Source of the DNA: Sulfurovaceae bacterium
Lineage (GTDB): Bacteria; Campylobacterota; Campylobacteria; Campylobacterales; Sulfurovaceae
Direction of reading: 5' to 3'
Length of the DNA: 15,970 nt
Assembly: GCA_029933395.1 (NCBI GenBank)
Contig: JAOZOG010000009.1
Coordinates: 1-15,970, forward strand
Shown here in pieces: positions 6,877-13,397 of the stretch. The translations under genes were made by a program, and so were the position numbers. Below the pieces are notes generated by a model. The model made no database searches. It was not told where the DNA came from and saw nothing but the letters and a program-made list of their open reading frames with translations. How positions within the stretch are numbered: position 1 is the first letter of the stretch; each line of letters opens with the position of its first letter.

Positions 6877-8139
6877 ATGGGAAACGCTTTAACTCAAAAG
6901 ATCCTGATTACCTTGGGATTTCTTTTTGCCTATAGAGTTTTAGCCTATATCCCGACGCCGGGTGTTGACCTGGGTGTTATCAAAGAATTTTTCGATAACA
7001 ACTCCAGCAATGCCCTGGGATTAGCCAATATGTTCAGCGGAAACGCGATCAGCCGTCTCAGTATTATCTCATTGGGTATTATGCCCTATATTACAGCCTC
7101 TATCGTTATGGAACTCCTCGCAGCTACCTTCCCTACACTCGGACAGATGAAAAAAGAGCGTGACGGAATGCAGAAATATATGCAGATTATTCGTTATGCG
7201 ACAATTTTCATTACAGTCGTCCAGGCGATCGGTGTCTCGATGGGGCTTCAGAGTATGACGGGCAGAGGGGGCGAAAGTGCCGTGATGATCGATCCAATGA
7301 CCTTCACCATACTGGCAACCTTCTCGATGCTGACCGGTACGATGCTTCTGATGTGGATCGGTGAGCAGATCACCCAGAAAGGTATCGGTAACGGTATCTC
7401 CCTGATCATCTTCGCAGGTATCGTCTCGGGGATCCCTTCGGCGATCTCCAATACGGTGCGAGCGGTCAATGCCGGGGAGATGAACTTCCTGGCCGTACTG
7501 GCGATCTTCGCGATTATGCTGATTACCGTCTTCGTGATCATCTATATCGAGCTGGGAGAGCGGCGGGTTCCGATCTCCTACTCGAGGAAGACGATCATGC
7601 AGAATCAGAATAAGCGGGTCATGAACTACATTCCTATCAAAGTGAACCTGTCGGGTGTTATTCCCCCGATCTTCGCATCTGCGGTTTTGATGTTCCCGCT
7701 GACGATGTTGCAGGCGAGTACCAATCCCTTCGTGACACGGATAGCGGATATTCTCGCTCCCGGTGGTGTCGTCTTCAACGTGGCAACCTTCCTGATGGTG
7801 ATCTTCTTCGCATTTTTCTATGCGTCGATCGCTTTCAATGCCAAAGATATTGCCGACAACCTGAAACGCCAGGGCGGGTTTATTCCCGGTGTTCGCCCCG
7901 GTGAACATACCAAAGAGTTTCTCAATGAAGTGGCCAGCCGATTGACCGCTTCGGGTTCTCTCTATCTGGCGATTATTTCGACGGTACCGTTCATCTTCAT
8001 CAACGGACTGGGCGCCAGCTTCTACTTCGGTGGAACCTCTGTTCTGATCGTCGTGCAGGTCGCACTTGATACGATGCGTAAAATCGAAGCACAGCGAACG
8101 ATGAATCAATATGACACACTGGGCAATGTAGGTCTCTAA
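6877..8139 (+). CDS. secY: Protein translocase subunit SecY
   Basis: SecY of 420 residues, the pore subunit of the SecYEG inner-membrane translocon. About ten hydrophobic segments are visible, starting with the first helix just after MGNALTQKI and followed by PTPGVDLG. The cytosolic loop motif GVRPGE (338-343), which contacts SecA and ribosomes in the family, is intact, as are GNGISLIIFAGIVSG and the MNYIPIKVNLSGVIPPIFASA-type segment. The N-terminus is short before helix 1. The frame is open up to 6811, but that extension lies in rplO in another frame and has no SecY character, so the ATG at 6877 is used. Its stop overlaps the map start by one base. Confidence 0.98.
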   Translation: MGNALTQKILITLGFLFAYRVLAYIPTPGVDLGVIKEFFDNNSSNALGLANMFSGNAISRLSIISLGIMPYITASIVMELLAATFPTLGQMKKERDGMQKYMQIIRYATIFITVVQAIGVSMGLQSMTGRGGESAVMIDPMTFTILATFSMLTGTMLLMWIGEQITQKGIGNGISLIIFAGIVSGIPSAISNTVRAVNAGEMNFLAVLAIFAIMLITVFVIIYIELGERRVPISYSRKTIMQNQNKRVMNYIPIKVNLSGVIPPIFASAVLMFPLTMLQASTNPFVTRIADILAPGGVVFNVATFLMVIFFAFFYASIAFNAKDIADNLKRQGGFIPGVRPGEHTKEFLNEVASRLTASGSLYLAIISTVPFIFINGLGASFYFGGTSVLIVVQVALDTMRKIEAQRTMNQYDTLGNVGL

Positions 8140-8894
8140 TGGCGATACCTCTTCGCAAACCAGGCGAAATCACCAAGCTCCAAAAAGCGGGTGAGATCGT
8201 CGGAAAAACACTACAATATCTTCAAGACACCATCAAACCCGGCATGACGCTCAAAGAGATCGACGAGATGGGCGAAGCCTATGTCCGCGATTTGGGTGCT
8301 ATCCCCTCTTTCAAGGGCCTGTATGGGTTCCCCGGCTCTGTCTGCACCTCGCTCAATGAGGTCTGTATCCATGGCGTACCAACCGATCAGGCGATACAGG
8401 AAGGTGACATACTGGGTTTGGATATCGGTACCAAACTTGATGGATACTATGGCGATGCCGCGATCACGATGCCGATAGGAGAGATCAGCGAGAAAGACAA
8501 AGCGCTGATCGATTGCTCCAGGGGAGCGCTCTATCATGCCATCGACCTGATCAGGCCGGGGATGCGCTTCAAGGAGCTGACGAAAATCCTGGAAACGTAT
8601 ATTAGAGGAGAGGGGTTCGTGCCACTGCGGGACTATTGCGGGCATGGTATCGGTACCAAACCACATGATGAACCCAATATCCCCAACTATCTCGAAGGTA
8701 AGCCCAATCAGGGCCCCAAGATTAAAAACGGAATGGTTTTTTGTCTGGAGCCTATGGTCTGCCAGGAGAGTGGGCATCCATTGCTGCTCGAAGACAAGTG
8801 GTCCGTACTGAGTGAAGACAATCTCCGTACCAGCCACTATGAGCATCAGGTAGCGGTCGTTGACGGCAAAGCACAGATATTGACAGCGGTATAA
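8139..8894 (+). CDS. map: Type I methionine aminopeptidase
   Basis: MetAP of 251 residues, a cytosolic dinuclear-metal peptidase that removes the initiator methionine from nascent proteins. All five metal ligands of the pita-bread fold are present: D95 (LDIG), D106 (YYGDAA), H169 (CGHGIGTKPH), E204 (CLEPM) and E235 (YEHQVAV); the substrate-binding histidine H78 lies in CIHGVP. The short N-terminus lacking zinc-finger modules indicates type Ia. It starts on the last A of the secY stop (TAATG), so it is probably co-translated with SecY; secY-map-infA is the usual order in this phylum. Arginine codons are mixed rather than AGA-dominated. Confidence 0.98.
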   Translation: MAIPLRKPGEITKLQKAGEIVGKTLQYLQDTIKPGMTLKEIDEMGEAYVRDLGAIPSFKGLYGFPGSVCTSLNEVCIHGVPTDQAIQEGDILGLDIGTKLDGYYGDAAITMPIGEISEKDKALIDCSRGALYHAIDLIRPGMRFKELTKILETYIRGEGFVPLRDYCGHGIGTKPHDEPNIPNYLEGKPNQGPKIKNGMVFCLEPMVCQESGHPLLLEDKWSVLSEDNLRTSHYEHQVAVVDGKAQILTAV

Positions 8895-8906
8895 GACTAC
8901 AGAAGC

Positions 8907-8919
8907 GGCCCTTCGGGCC
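8907..8919 (+). other. Short GC-rich hairpin between map and infA
   Basis: GGCCC, a TTC triloop, then GGGCC form a five-base-pair perfect inverted repeat in the 56-base gap between map and infA. No T-run follows, so it does not look like an intrinsic terminator. It could be an RNA processing or stabilising element ahead of infA, or chance. Confidence 0.35.
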
Positions 8920-8950
8920 CAATAGATAAAAATTACAAAAAAGGAAAACC

Positions 8951-9169
8951 ATGGCAAAAGATGATGTGATAGAGATCGACGGCAAAGTGATAGAGGCATT
9001 GCCAAACGCAACATTCAGAGTAGAACTTGACAATAAGCATGTGATTTTGTGTCATATCGCAGGAAAAATGAGAATGCACTACATCAAAATCCTTCCGGGA
9101 GACAAAGTCAAAGTAGAGTTGACACCTTACAGTTTGGACAAGGGCCGTATCACTTTCCGGTACAAATAG
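8951..9169 (+). CDS. infA: Translation initiation factor IF-1
   Basis: IF-1 of 72 residues, an S1-type OB fold: MAKDDVIEIDGKVIEALPNA, then HVILCHIAGKMRMHYIKILPGD and the ending YSLDKGRITFRYK. It occupies the 30S A site and assists IF-2 and IF-3 during initiation. An AAGGA ribosome-binding site lies about eight bases before the ATG. It is followed by the longest gap in the ribosomal part of the window (213 bases), so it is likely the end of one transcriptional block. Confidence 0.98.
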   Translation: MAKDDVIEIDGKVIEALPNATFRVELDNKHVILCHIAGKMRMHYIKILPGDKVKVELTPYSLDKGRITFRYK

Positions 9170-9203
9170 AGACTCCAAAAGGGAAATTTAATAAACATTT
9201 CGG

Positions 9204-9209
9204 TATAAT
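9204..9209 (+). promoter_or_regulatory. Candidate sigma-70 -10 box for rpmJ-alpha operon
   Basis: A perfect TATAAT lies 35 bases after the infA stop and 174 bases before the rpmJ ATG. Upstream is AT-rich sequence (AAATTTAATAAACATTT) and no TTGACA-like -35 at the normal distance. Weak or missing -35 boxes replaced by AT-rich periodicity are typical of Campylobacterota promoters. This would start a transcript with a leader of roughly 165 bases. Confidence 0.5.
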
Positions 9210-9298
9210 CCTCCTCCCTATTATTTCAGGTAATATTGGATATAGGCGGAAAACTGCGTGAAGAACTTTTGTGTAAAAAGCACTGCTTATTCAAGAGT

Positions 9299-9323
9299 TG
9301 GAGAGCAAATACTCAGCTCTCCA
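9299..9323 (+). promoter_or_regulatory. Stem-loop in the rpmJ leader
   Basis: TGGAGAGC and GCTCTCCA pair perfectly over eight bases around a nine-base loop (AAATACTCA). GAGT at 9295-9298 could instead pair with ACTC at 9311-9314, giving a competing fold. No T-run follows, so it is not a terminator. Its position 60 bases upstream of rpmJ, inside the putative alpha-operon leader, makes it a candidate autoregulatory site for a ribosomal protein; no ligand can be named from sequence. Confidence 0.4.
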
Positions 9324-9382
9324 CGCGATTCAGGACATTTCCAAGCGTCCACAAAAGTGCAAAATTAAGGCAGGAGACAACC

Positions 9383-9496
9383 ATGAAGGTTAGACCATCG
9401 GTCAAAAAGATGTGCGATGATTGCAAGATTATCAAGCGCAAGGGTATTGTACGCGTGATTTGTAAAAATCCAAAACATAAACAGAGACAAGGATAA
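9383..9496 (+). CDS. rpmJ: 50S ribosomal protein L36, zinc-binding form
   Basis: L36 of 37 residues, starting MKVRPSVKKMCDDCK and ending KHKQRQG. The zinc ligands C11, C14, C27 and H32 are all present, so this is the zinc-ribbon form. L36 is the smallest 50S protein and assembles late. The frame is open upstream to 9236, but that part has no family character; the ATG at 9383 follows GCAGGAG and gives the exact family length. Two bases separate its stop from rpsM. Confidence 0.98.
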   Translation: MKVRPSVKKMCDDCKIIKRKGIVRVICKNPKHKQRQG

Positions 9497-9498
9497 AT

Positions 9499-9861
9499 AT
9501 GGCTCGTATAGCAGGTGTTGATTTGCCCAAGAAGAAGAGAATGGAGTATGCCCTTACCTATATTTTTGGGATTGGCTTGACTACTTCAAGAAAAATTCTT
9601 GATGCAACAGGTATTGATTACAACAAAAGAGTGCACGAGTTGACAGATGCAGAAGCTGCGACGATTCGTAAAGAGATTCAGGACAACTTCATGGTCGAGG
9701 GTGACCTGAGAAAGAAAGTAGCGATGGATATCAAAGGTCTGATGGATCTGGGCAACTATAGAGGACTCAGACACAGAAGAGGCCTTCCTGTTCGTGGACA
9801 GAAGACCAAGACCAATGCAAGAACCCGCAAGGGCAAAAGAAAAACCGTTGGCGCGGCGTAA
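9499..9861 (+). CDS. rpsM: 30S ribosomal protein S13
   Basis: S13 of 120 residues: MARIAGVDLPKKKRMEYALT at the start, the helix-two-turn-helix region with YIFGIGLTTSRKIL, and the basic C-terminal tail with the signature RGLRHRRGLPVRGQKTK. The tail reaches toward the P-site tRNA and S13 forms intersubunit bridges. It follows rpmJ by two bases, so L36 and S13 are probably coupled; rpsK follows after 17 bases. Confidence 0.98.
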   Translation: MARIAGVDLPKKKRMEYALTYIFGIGLTTSRKILDATGIDYNKRVHELTDAEAATIRKEIQDNFMVEGDLRKKVAMDIKGLMDLGNYRGLRHRRGLPVRGQKTKTNARTRKGKRKTVGAA

Positions 9862-9878
9862 AGCAGGAGTAGAATAGA

Positions 9879-10253
9879 ATGGCGAAGAAAAAAGCAAAAA
9901 AAAGTATTGCCAAAGGCGTTGTTTACGTAGCAGCGACCTTCAACAATACAGTGATTACAGTCACAGATGAAATGGGAAATGTGATCTCCTGGAGCAGTGC
10001 CGGCGCACTGGGTTTCAAGGGAAGTAAAAAATCTACTCCTTTTGCTGCGCAGCAGGCGGTAGAGGATGCATTGACCAAAGCCAAAGAGAACGGTATCAAA
10101 GAGGTCGGTATCAAAGTCCAGGGTCCAGGATCCGGCAGAGATACAGCAGTCAAAGCGATCGGTGCGACAGAAGGAATCCGTGTAACATTCCTCAAGGACA
10201 TTACACCGCTCCCGCACAATGGATGCAGACCTCCCAAAAAGAGAAGAGTATAA
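9879..10253 (+). CDS. rpsK: 30S ribosomal protein S11
   Basis: S11 of 124 residues with the core AATFNNTVITVTDEMGNVI, GFKGSKKSTPFAAQQA, and the C-terminal signature TPLPHNGCRPPKKRRV. S11 forms part of the 30S platform near the mRNA exit and the E site. AGGAG lies about ten bases before the ATG. It is the last gene before a 102-base gap that holds a terminator-like hairpin, so it may be the end of the most abundant rpmJ-rpsM-rpsK transcript. Confidence 0.98.
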   Translation: MAKKKAKKSIAKGVVYVAATFNNTVITVTDEMGNVISWSSAGALGFKGSKKSTPFAAQQAVEDALTKAKENGIKEVGIKVQGPGSGRDTAVKAIGATEGIRVTFLKDITPLPHNGCRPPKKRRV

Positions 10254-10293
10254 TTTAATCGGTAGAGAGAAATTCGTTACTGATCATTGAGGT

Positions 10294-10316
10294 AGGCATT
10301 GCGGGGCAATGCTTTT
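10294..10316 (+). terminator. Terminator-like hairpin between rpsK and rpsD
   Basis: GCATTGC, a GGG loop and GCAATGC form a perfect seven-base-pair stem at 10296-10312, followed directly by TTTT; one G-U and one A-U pair can extend it into the T-run. This has the shape of a Rho-independent terminator, but it sits inside the alpha operon with rpsD, rpoA and rplQ downstream on the same strand. Partial termination (attenuation) would lower rpsD-rpoA-rplQ relative to rpmJ-rpsM-rpsK. Confidence 0.6.
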
Positions 10317-10319
10317 ATC

Positions 10320-10327
10320 TATATAAG
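10320..10327 (+). promoter_or_regulatory. Weak -10-like sequence upstream of rpsD
   Basis: TATATAAG lies just downstream of the terminator-like hairpin and about 30 bases before rpsD. It could be a -10 box restarting transcription after termination, but there is no recognisable -35 and the region is simply AT-rich. Low confidence. Confidence 0.2.
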
Positions 10328-10355
10328 AGAACAATAGTTATTTAAAGGTGAATAG

Positions 10356-10982
10356 ATGGCAAGATATACAGGTCCGGTTGAAAAACTGGAAAGAAGACTT
10401 GGCGTTGATCTTGGCTTGAAGGGTGAGAGAAGACTCGCCGGCAAGAGTGCTCTGGAGAAGAGACCTTATGCCCCAGGACAGCATGGACAAAGAAGAACGA
10501 AGATCAGTGAATACGGACTGCAGCTCAGAGAGAAGCAGAAAGCGAAATTTATGTACGGTGTCAGTGAAAAACAGTTTCGCTCACTCTACAAAGAGGCGAA
10601 CCGCAAAGAGGGAAACACCGGTAGTATCCTGATCCAACTGTTGGAGCAGAGACTTGACAATGTGGTTTACAGAATGGGTTTTGCAACGACAAGAGCGGCT
10701 GCCAGACAATTCGTCAACCATGGCCATGTCCTCGTTGACGGCAAGCGGGTCAATATCCCCTCTTACCGTGTCAAAGCTGGACAGAAGATTGAGATCAAAG
10801 AGAAAAGTAAGACCAACCCCCAGGTTGTCAGAAGTATTGAGTTGACAAACCAGACTGGTATCGTGGAGTGGGTCGATGTTGACAAAGAGAAACTTTTCGG
10901 GATCTTTACGAGAGTACCTGAGAGAGAAGATATTTCCATTCCTGTCGAAGAGCGCCTAATCGTCGAACTTTACTCTAAATAA
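10356..10982 (+). CDS. rpsD: 30S ribosomal protein S4, zinc-free form
   Basis: S4 of 208 residues, beginning MARYTGPVEKLERRLGVDLGLKG and containing the LEKRPYAPGQHGQRR block. The S4 RNA-binding domain runs from about 98 to 160 (RLDNVVYRMGFATTRAAARQ, then HGHVLVDGKRVNIPSY). No cysteine is present, so this is the zinc-independent form. S4 nucleates 30S assembly at the 16S 5' domain and in E. coli represses its own alpha operon through a leader pseudoknot. Here the only structured gap directly before rpsD contains a terminator-like hairpin. AAAGGTGA is the ribosome-binding site. Confidence 0.98.
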   Translation: MARYTGPVEKLERRLGVDLGLKGERRLAGKSALEKRPYAPGQHGQRRTKISEYGLQLREKQKAKFMYGVSEKQFRSLYKEANRKEGNTGSILIQLLEQRLDNVVYRMGFATTRAAARQFVNHGHVLVDGKRVNIPSYRVKAGQKIEIKEKSKTNPQVVRSIELTNQTGIVEWVDVDKEKLFGIFTRVPEREDISIPVEERLIVELYSK

Positions 10983-10999
10983 TCAGTAAGGGTTAGCCA

Positions 11000-11998
11000 A
11001 TGAAAAAAATTAAAGTCGCACCATTTATGCCAACAGAAGTTGAAGTCATCGAAGTGAGTGCCAACAGAGCGCAGATCATCGCATACCCTTTCGAAAGCGG
11101 TTATGCCGTGACACTTGCTCATCCATTGAGAAGATTGATTTTGAGCAGCTCGATCGGTTATGCACCTATTTCTGTCAAGATCGAGGGGGCAGCCCATGAA
11201 TTCGATACGATCAGAGGAATGCATGAGGATGTCGCCGTCTTTATTATCAATCTGAAAAATATCCATTTCAAGATCAAAGATGAGAGCGAGAAGGTCGAAG
11301 TGAGCTACTCATTCTCGGGACACAAAGAGATCACAGCCGAGGACCTGAACAACGATAAGATCGAAGTGGTCAATGGAGACTTGCATCTTGCAACACTGAA
11401 TGAAGATGCCGAGTTGAACTTTACCGTCGTGATTACCAAAGGTATTGGCTATGTGCCGAGTGAAGAGCTTCTCGATGAAGTGGAGAGTGATACGATTCCT
11501 CTGGATGCGTTCTTTACACCGGTGCGAAAGGCGAACTACAAGATAGAGCCTGTGCTGGTCGAAGACAATCCTGATTATGAGAAGATCACTTTCGATATTG
11601 TGACCAACAGCCAGATCGGTCCGGTCGAAGCGTTTACCAATGCACTGGAGACAATGCATAAGCAGTTGGCGGTTTTCAACGGTGTACTGGATGTCAATTT
11701 TGATACTACGCTGCCTCAGCCAAGCGGAAACGACAGCGAACTGAAGCCGTTTCTTCAGCCCGTAGATACATTGGGTCTGAGTGCAAGAAGCTTCAACTCT
11801 CTTGATAGAGCCGGTATCAAATATTTTGGTGAACTGGTCTTGATGGGTGAAAGCGAAATCAAAACAATCAAGAATCTCGGCAAGAAGTCACTCGACGAAA
11901 TTAATGAGTGCCTCGAAGAGCATGGATATGGTGCTGAGTTTGAACTCAGTGATACGACAAGAGCAAATCTTGTCAAGAAATTAGAGAAACTTAAATAA
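11000..11998 (+). CDS. rpoA: RNA polymerase subunit alpha
   Basis: RpoA of 332 residues. The N-terminal assembly domain has the dimerisation and beta-contact motif HPLRRLILSSSIGYAP (41-56), the block VEAFTNALETMHKQLAVFN ends it near 227, and a linker leads to the C-terminal domain (about 252-315). That domain keeps the helix-hairpin-helix sequences LSARSFNSLDRAGI, with R263 matching the DNA-contacting arginine of the E. coli protein, and LGKKSLDEINECL. It forms the alpha dimer scaffold and contacts UP elements and activators. The ribosome-binding site is weak (AAGGG about 11 bases before the ATG). It sits between rpsD and rplQ as usual. Confidence 0.98.
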   Translation: MKKIKVAPFMPTEVEVIEVSANRAQIIAYPFESGYAVTLAHPLRRLILSSSIGYAPISVKIEGAAHEFDTIRGMHEDVAVFIINLKNIHFKIKDESEKVEVSYSFSGHKEITAEDLNNDKIEVVNGDLHLATLNEDAELNFTVVITKGIGYVPSEELLDEVESDTIPLDAFFTPVRKANYKIEPVLVEDNPDYEKITFDIVTNSQIGPVEAFTNALETMHKQLAVFNGVLDVNFDTTLPQPSGNDSELKPFLQPVDTLGLSARSFNSLDRAGIKYFGELVLMGESEIKTIKNLGKKSLDEINECLEEHGYGAEFELSDTTRANLVKKLEKLK

Positions 11999-12010
11999 AA
12001 AAGGATTCCC

Positions 12011-12361
12011 ATGAGACATAAGCATGGATATCGTAGACTTACGAGAACATCTTCTCACAGAGCTGCGCTTTTGAAGAACCTCGCAATCGCCCTGACAAAA
12101 GAGGGGAGAATCGAGACAACTCTGCCCAAGGCCAAAGAGCTGAGCAGCTATTATGAAAAATTGATCACCAAAGCATCTGCCGGTGACTCCAATGCACATA
12201 GAGCAATTTTTGCACTGCTTCAGGATAAGGCAGTGACAAACAAGCTGGTGACAGAGATCGCTCCGGAGTATGCTGACCGAAAGGGCGGCTATACCAGAAT
12301 CATCAAGACGCGTATGCGAAGAGGTGACGCTGCACCAATGGCAATTATCGAACTCGTATAA
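12011..12361 (+). CDS. rplQ: 50S ribosomal protein L17
   Basis: L17 of 116 residues: MRHKHGYRRLTRTSSHRAAL, LLKNLAIALTKEGRIETTL, and the ending GGYTRIIKTRMRRGDAAPMA plus IIELV. L17 binds 23S rRNA near the exit tunnel on the solvent side. It has the short bacterial form ending at the IIELV motif. AAGGA precedes the ATG. It is the last ribosomal gene of the cluster; the following gap has a weak hairpin and then a strong promoter for the next operon. Confidence 0.98.
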   Translation: MRHKHGYRRLTRTSSHRAALLKNLAIALTKEGRIETTLPKAKELSSYYEKLITKASAGDSNAHRAIFALLQDKAVTNKLVTEIAPEYADRKGGYTRIIKTRMRRGDAAPMAIIELV

Positions 12362-12375
12362 TTCCAGAACAGACG

Positions 12376-12409
12376 CAGGGCCTCGTGCCTTGATGTCACA
12401 ATACTTTTT
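12376..12409 (+). terminator. Weak terminator candidate after rplQ
   Basis: CAGGGC and GTGCCTTG (12376-12392) can form a six-pair stem including one G-U pair with a five-base loop; a TTTTT run starts only about 12 bases later (12405-12409). The distance is too long for a classical intrinsic terminator, so this is a poor match. It is the best candidate for the end of the alpha operon in this gap. Confidence 0.3.
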
Positions 12410-12436
12410 CCTCCCACATTTTCCGATTTTCATTAC

Positions 12437-12465
12437 TTGACAAAGCAATCTTTTTTATGTATAAA
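12437..12465 (+). promoter_or_regulatory. Near-consensus sigma-70 promoter for the nifU-like/murE operon
   Basis: TTGACA at 12437-12442 and TATAAA at 12460-12465 are separated by exactly 17 bases; the spacer contains a T-run. Transcription would start near 12472, giving a leader of about 65 bases before the TTG start codon of the nifU-like gene. It is the best promoter match in the window and places the following three genes in their own operon. Confidence 0.75.
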
Positions 12466-12537
12466 TAGCCTAATCGTATCTCCGCAAGAGCATACAGGCA
12501 AAAATTTGCATACAATATACAATAAAAAGGAGAGAGA

Positions 12538-12816
12538 TTGATTCCATTTACAGATGAAGAGTTGAGACCTGCTGTTGAGAATGTCATCGAGAAGGTGCGA
12601 CCCTCGATCAAACTGGATGGCGGCGACATTGAACTGATCGCCATCAAAGATGGTGCTGTCTATGTTCAGTTGCAGGGTGCATGTGTCGGGTGCGCAAGCA
12701 GTGGTACCACCTTGAAGTACGGCGTGGAGCGCCAGATGAAAACATTGATCCATCCGGAGTTGACAGTGGTCAATGTACCGGTTGGATGGGAAGATAAATT
12801 GGATCAATTAGGATAG
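12538..12816 (+). CDS. NifU C-terminal-domain iron-sulfur cluster protein
   Basis: A 92-residue protein made only of the NifU C-terminal (Nfu) domain. The motif GACVGCASSGTTLKYGVE carries C49 and C52, the CxxC pair that in the family binds a bridging [4Fe-4S] cluster in a dimer for delivery to target proteins; the domain begins with VRPSIKLDGGDIEL. It has no IscU-like N-terminal part. The start codon is TTG: GGAGAG lies three to five bases before it, no ATG lies nearby in frame, and IPFTDEELRPAVE matches the expected N-terminus of epsilonproteobacterial homologues. It leads a three-gene operon behind a strong promoter. Likely role: iron-sulfur cluster carrier; specific clients unknown. Confidence 0.92.
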   Translation: MIPFTDEELRPAVENVIEKVRPSIKLDGGDIELIAIKDGAVYVQLQGACVGCASSGTTLKYGVERQMKTLIHPELTVVNVPVGWEDKLDQLG

Positions 12817-12818
12817 TG

Positions 12819-13397
12819 ATGGTAAAAATAAGTAAAAACAGTTTACTCAAGCGTGCAGAAGCACAATTCGTCAGTGGAGATTATCGGCAGTCATTGCAAA
12901 GCTATGGATTGTTGCTCAAAGATTATCCCGAACTCGGCGAAGCAAAAGTCGGCGTCTACCTGAGTGACCTGGGAATGGAGAGCGAAGATGATGCGCAGGC
13001 ACTCTTCGACTACTACCAGGTGATCAAGGAAGAGAAAGAGAATGCCGTAGAGATTATCGACAATATCATCCATACGCTTGACAACTCCAAAAACAGTCTT
13101 CAGCAGCTACTTGTAGACCCTATGAGGGAGGCTGAATTTGAAGACGGTATCCGTTATGCGGATTTTATGAAACTTGTCGATTCACGTGGAGATTTCAAGC
13201 AGGCATTTGAAGATATTATGTTCTCTACCAAGGTGGTCATTACCAATAAAAATGAATTTATCGACTTTGTCAAGCATTTGGCGGATGAGGGGTTTCGTGA
13301 TATGGCATTGAATTATCTCGACGCTGCCTCCAGTGCGTTTGGCGATGACCAGGAGATCTATGCACTCTATCACAGTATCAAGGGAGAAGAGAAATGA
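12819..13397 (+). CDS. Uncharacterised TPR-like helical protein between nifU-like gene and murE
   Basis: A 192-residue protein I do not recognise as a characterised family. Residues about 12-42 (AEAQFVSGDYRQSLQSYGLL and the following KDYPELGEA) fit one tetratricopeptide repeat well, and the rest is predicted mainly helical, acidic and soluble, with no signal peptide, membrane helix or catalytic motif. A last helix pair (DMALNYLDAASSAFGDDQEIY) may be another repeat. GTG at 12816 is in frame, but AGGA at 12810-12813 is better spaced to the ATG at 12819. It follows the nifU-like stop by two bases and overlaps murE by four (ATGA), so it is co-translated with MurE. From memory, Helicobacter and Campylobacter have a hypothetical gene at the same place. 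A protein-interaction scaffold is a guess. Confidence 0.85.
   Translation: MVKISKNSLLKRAEAQFVSGDYRQSLQSYGLLLKDYPELGEAKVGVYLSDLGMESEDDAQALFDYYQVIKEEKENAVEIIDNIIHTLDNSKNSLQQLLVDPMREAEFEDGIRYADFMKLVDSRGDFKQAFEDIMFSTKVVITNKNEFIDFVKHLADEGFRDMALNYLDAASSAFGDDQEIYALYHSIKGEEK

Noticed and set aside
7069..8109. Open frame of 346 codons on the - strand opposite secY.
   Set aside because: The product is dominated by His, Asp, Arg and Glu, as expected from the antisense of hydrophobic SecY codons. No domain is visible.
9236..9382. N-terminal extension of rpmJ or a separate small gene in the infA-rpmJ gap.
   Set aside because: L36 is 37-38 residues with a fixed MKVRPSVK-type start at 9383. The upstream codons show no family similarity and overlap the putative structured leader.
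9170..9382. Possible tRNA gene in the infA-rpmJ gap.
   Set aside because: The stems found do not form a cloverleaf, there is no T-arm GTTCRA sequence, and no acceptor stem pairs at a suitable distance.
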